Assembly: GCA_021234155.1 (NCBI GenBank)
Contig: JAJEKV010000034.1
Coordinates: forward strand, 5,534,028 to 5,598,027
Direction of reading: 5' to 3'
Length of the DNA stretch: 64,000 nt
DNA from: Isoetes taiwanensis
Taxonomy: Eukaryota; Streptophyta; Lycopodiopsida; Isoetales; Isoetaceae
The translations under genes and the position numbers were made by a program. Positions 61,154 to 64,000 of the stretch are shown piece by piece (positions within the stretch are counted from its first letter, which is position 1; each line of letters begins with the position of its first letter). The notes beneath the pieces are model-generated. The model was not told the origin of the DNA and made no database searches. It saw nothing but the letters and a program-made list of their open reading frames with translations.

Positions 61154-61514
61154 TTCCTATTTGTCGCAGGGATGGTATGCGCTACCGAGTCGCATGGGGA
61201 GGACCGGGGAAGCGAGGGTCGAGTGAGAAGTAGATGGAGGCGGAAAGATGTGGTCGAGAGGGCGTGGGGCATGAGGGCGCGTGAGTAGGAGCGGGGAGAA
61301 GGGGGGCCGTGGTAGTAGTAGAAGCGGGGGCGGCGTGCGGTTGTGGGTTGGGGCTGCGGGGTCCCCGCAGATGCCGCGCGCCGAGGAAATGTGCATCCTG
61401 CGCCGAACCAATCCCCGGCGCCCCCGCTGGCGAATGCCTCCCCCGACAAGGTCCTCCGGCGTGCCTCGCTGCCACGGAGTGTGAGGTCCCGGCCCACGTC
61501 TGGGGATGTCCCCT

Positions 61515-62767
61515 TCAACATCCGGCCCGGGCGCAATATGGCATCACGCACTGCATCCGCGAACCGTGAATATGACAATGCGGTCCACGCCGGCTACCCG
61601 AAGCCCCATGCCGCTGCTCGAGAAATGTGAATGGCCCCGGGAATGTCATCCGATCGAGAATGTGTTTAGGATGTGGTGGACTCTCCCCCGCTGTTCTCGG
61701 GTATGCCTGAACTACGGTGATAGCTTCCTCTCGCTGCAAGCCCCGGAGTTCCCGCGCCCGCGGGGTCCCAAGGTGGGCTGGGCCGGGTCTTGGGCCGGGG
61801 TGGTGGTGGTGGGCCGGGATGGCGTGGAGTGGCGGAGTGTGGCCGGGATGGCGTGGAGTGGGCGGAGAGCCGGGCAGCAGCGCGGGGCGTGGGCTGGGTG
61901 TGGGCCCCGTGGGGGATAGCGGCCGACGGCGTTCTCGGCCCTGGGTGAAGTCGGGAGGCCGGCTCTTGCAGAGCCCTGCTGCAGCAGCCATCTCCTGCAC
62001 CTGCACTGCTGCAGCTGACTATGAACCCGGTGAGGGAGATCCCGGGGTTTCGCGTGGGGGTTGCCCTTAACCCACAGGCTCCGGGCTCACGAGTAAGCGG
62101 GCGTGCTCGAGCCCAAAGACACCAGGCGCCGAGGGCTGACTCGGCTGATTCGATCTTACTCAAGACCGGTCTGAAATTTTGTATGCGGTTATGCAAGAAG
62201 CGACTGGGCTCCCGTGCCATGGTGGTGGCTGCCTCTACCTCGGCCCGAAGCAGCGTGACCATCGTCTCTGCATTCGGCGCTCCCTCTCTGTGTCATGGTG
62301 TCGAGTGATGAACCGCGAGTCTGGCGGGGCCGCATGTCGGCGACCTCTGCACGGCTTCTTTGCCTGGCTTTCGAAGTGTGCAAGGCCAAGGCCATCTTCC
62401 ACATGCGGCGTCGCGGGTCTCCAAGCACGTGATACGGTTCTTTCGACCCCGATTTGCCTTTTGAGCACATGGGATCTTGGGGACTCCATCTCCTTTGCCA
62501 TACCCGGCCCGGTGGGCAGCTTTTTAGCCTCAATACGAGCCTTTGGTAGCCTCCATTTCCGCTTTGGCGTGGCTCCATTTCTGCCCAGAGGCGGGGAGTT
62601 CCTATGTGAGTGCGAGCAATTAATCCCTTCGTAGGTGGCCTCGGTTGAGGGGCCTTAGCCTTAGCAGAGCCTCCTTCATGGAGGATGACTCTCCCCCCGT
62701 CCATGATGGTGATCCGGGACCGTTTGTTTGGGCGGGCCCTCGCCTTGGGTTTCCCAGGCCGGCCCAT
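61515..62767 (-). pseudogene. Possible LINE A ORF1 or 5' region, GC-rich
   Basis: A basic N-terminal stretch (MGRPGKPKARARPNKRSR) starts at 62767. After frame changes a readable piece follows (LLRAEVEAATTMAREPSRFLHNRIQNF) with helical character, then a strongly Pro/Arg-rich part. This would fit the RNA-binding ORF1 protein of a LINE. No zinc knuckle is evident, so the assignment rests on position directly upstream of the endonuclease. Confidence 0.4.
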
Positions 62768-62769
62768 CT

Positions 62770-63240
62770 TCTGTGGCCATGACTCCCAAAGTTTGAGGGG
62801 TCTCGGGTCAGCGGAAAGGGTGCCTAGAATTGAATTTGGGGACTCAAGAACGCGGGCAGAGCACCTTTTGGGTTAGTCAACGGAAACCCTAAGTGGTGGG
62901 CAGGGGGTGTCGGTGTGTTTCTAGCGAGCCCAGCAACACCCGGGTAGGGGGTGCCCACCACCTTTGACTTTGACTTTGACCTACTGCCACTGCTTCTCAT
63001 AGGTCTTTCCAAAGCTTTGTATAACACGACACCATTTAACATGCCACTGCTCTAATCTACTGCCACTGCTTCTCATAGATTAGAATAGAACTTCACTCAC
63101 AATTATTGCAGGCCAACTACAGCAGGTGTGGGGGTTTTGAGGGCTCCAACGTCTGAGGGGTCTCTGGCTGCCTCAAGGGTGCTTAGAATCCAGTTTGGGG
63201 GCTCGGAAAGGCGGGTGGAGCGCCTTTTGGGGGTTTGGGG
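62770..63240. repeat. Two copies of a ~105-bp unit at the LINE 5' side
   Basis: 62775-62880 and 63140-63240 share GAGGGGTCTC-GG, AAGGGTGC-TAGAAT, TTTGGGG-CTC and GAGC-CCTTTTGGG. They lie just upstream of the minus-strand LINE A. A TACTGCCACTGCTTCTCATAG word is also repeated at 62981 and 63059. Confidence 0.75.
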
Positions 63241-64000
63241 AAAGACCAAAATCGAGAAACAATATTTAAGGCAAATGCTTTGGTTTTCATAAGGTTTAAA
63301 GATGCATCACAATGGATAAAAATTTGGAACTGTTTAGAAGCAGAAAACAAAATGCATACTGGGTAATGTCGATACTATATATATAACAAACAACCTTAAG
63401 ATTTAGTTGAAACGTTGAACCTTGAACCGTGACTCAACAGGTTTGGGGCATCTTTAACATTCGAGGCAACTTTAACGCTATGCATATAGAGAGATAATAT
63501 TCATGCTGCTTACACATGGGCAGGCATGTCATGACAAGACGTCATTATCTCATCATTTGCTAATCATAGTTGGCACAATCTATGATGCAGCTACTTCTCT
63601 TAACCAAGGAGATGATGAAGAAGATTAGCAGTCACATCAGTAGAGGCAATACGCCCCTTTTAATCAGCACATTGCTGGTCTAATGTACAATGTAGTGTTT
63701 CTACTCAATTTAATTATATCATCAGCTATTCACCTTCAACGCAATGCACAATAAAAAAGGGCCATGTATCTTTAGAACATGGGCTTCAATCCCATGTATG
63801 ATAATCACCAAAGATAAATGAATGCCAAAATCTAGACTTGCATAAAATAGGCTTTTCGTTGTCCAGAAACTTACCATGCATGGTCTATTATTTATTCAGT
63901 CAAGATCACATTTTAGAGACTGGAATTAGGTTCTGTTCTAGTCCCAGCTCCTCGAATGGTAATATCCCTTTCCCAACCTTTCCTTTCTGTTTTATCTAGG
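63241..64000. other. Unassigned AT-rich sequence at window end
   Basis: No gene, RNA or clear repeat was recognised. Confidence 0.4.

Larger units (their letters stand above)
57640..62770 (-). mobile_element. Long, decayed LINE of family A
   Basis: Read on the minus strand there is a possible ORF1 region (62.8-61.5 kb), an APE-type endonuclease (61.15-60.2 kb), RT (60.0-58.8 kb), a C-terminal finger region (58.3-57.9 kb), and a 3' UTR with a hairpin (AAAACCCTTCGG..AGGGTTTT). The terminal motif TTGGTCTCCGTGGACGATAAAAGTACC is followed by (TTCC)n. The 3' UTR matches 7.72-7.87 kb closely. GC content is far above the flanks. Many frameshifts break every domain, so the copy is old. Confidence 0.83.

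Noticed and set aside
61075-61578. 167-residue open frame overlapping the LINE A endonuclease start
   Set aside because: Its sequence is in the wrong frame relative to VSWNCRGF. It is a GC-rich chance frame.

Overview
The window looks like nuclear DNA of a land plant with a large, repeat-rich genome. The evidence is a chloroplast-targeted LQY1-type zinc-finger gene in five exons, a plant Yippee-like gene, a PLATZ-like gene, many plant-type retroelement relics, and GT-AG introns in AT-rich intergenic DNA. The style (several LINE lineages, long microsatellites, sparse genes) would suit a homosporous fern or a similar large genome, but the sequence alone does not fix the species.

Layout. 0.5-1.5 kb: subtilase pseudogene next to a 464-bp MULE-like MITE. 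2.85-4.05 kb: frameshifted pseudogene of a WDR20/CreC-type WD40 protein that keeps its introns. 5.7-7.9 kb: 5'-truncated, GC-rich LINE (family A). 8.9-15 kb: a degenerate block in which two clusters of near-palindromic GATCCCGGAGG words flank decayed exons, one of them ULP/SENP protease-like; possibly an old CACTA-like transposon. 15.3-18.0 kb: the best genic island, with LQY1 (+) and a Yippee-like gene (-) convergent. 18-22.7 kb: microsatellites and LINE 3' ends. 22.7-25.8 kb: plant L1 LINE with poly(A). 26.6-31.3 kb: an almost complete family B LINE, a tRNA-derived SINE and a second truncated family B copy. 37.3 kb: kinase pseudogene. 40.7-41.4 kb: PLATZ-like gene with TATA box and TGACG promoter motifs. 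42.5-44.7 kb: direct repeats and foldback elements. 46.2-52.5 kb: two blocks of a ~670-bp tandem repeat, with copia and gypsy relics at 49.1 and 52.5-53.0 kb. 55.4 kb: strong hairpin. 56.8-57.3 kb: copia reverse transcriptase relic. 57.6-62.8 kb: long, GC-rich, decayed family A LINE on the minus strand with a repeated unit upstream of it.

Only three loci look like functional protein genes: LQY1 (thylakoid, photosystem II repair), the Yippee-like gene and the PLATZ-like gene. The rest is mobile-element sequence, pseudogenes and unassigned DNA. The most notable pattern is that LINE families A and B, and a tRNA-derived SINE, end in related 3' sequences that run directly into microsatellites of differing unit. 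This suggests that their 3' tails seeded most of the long simple repeats seen here.
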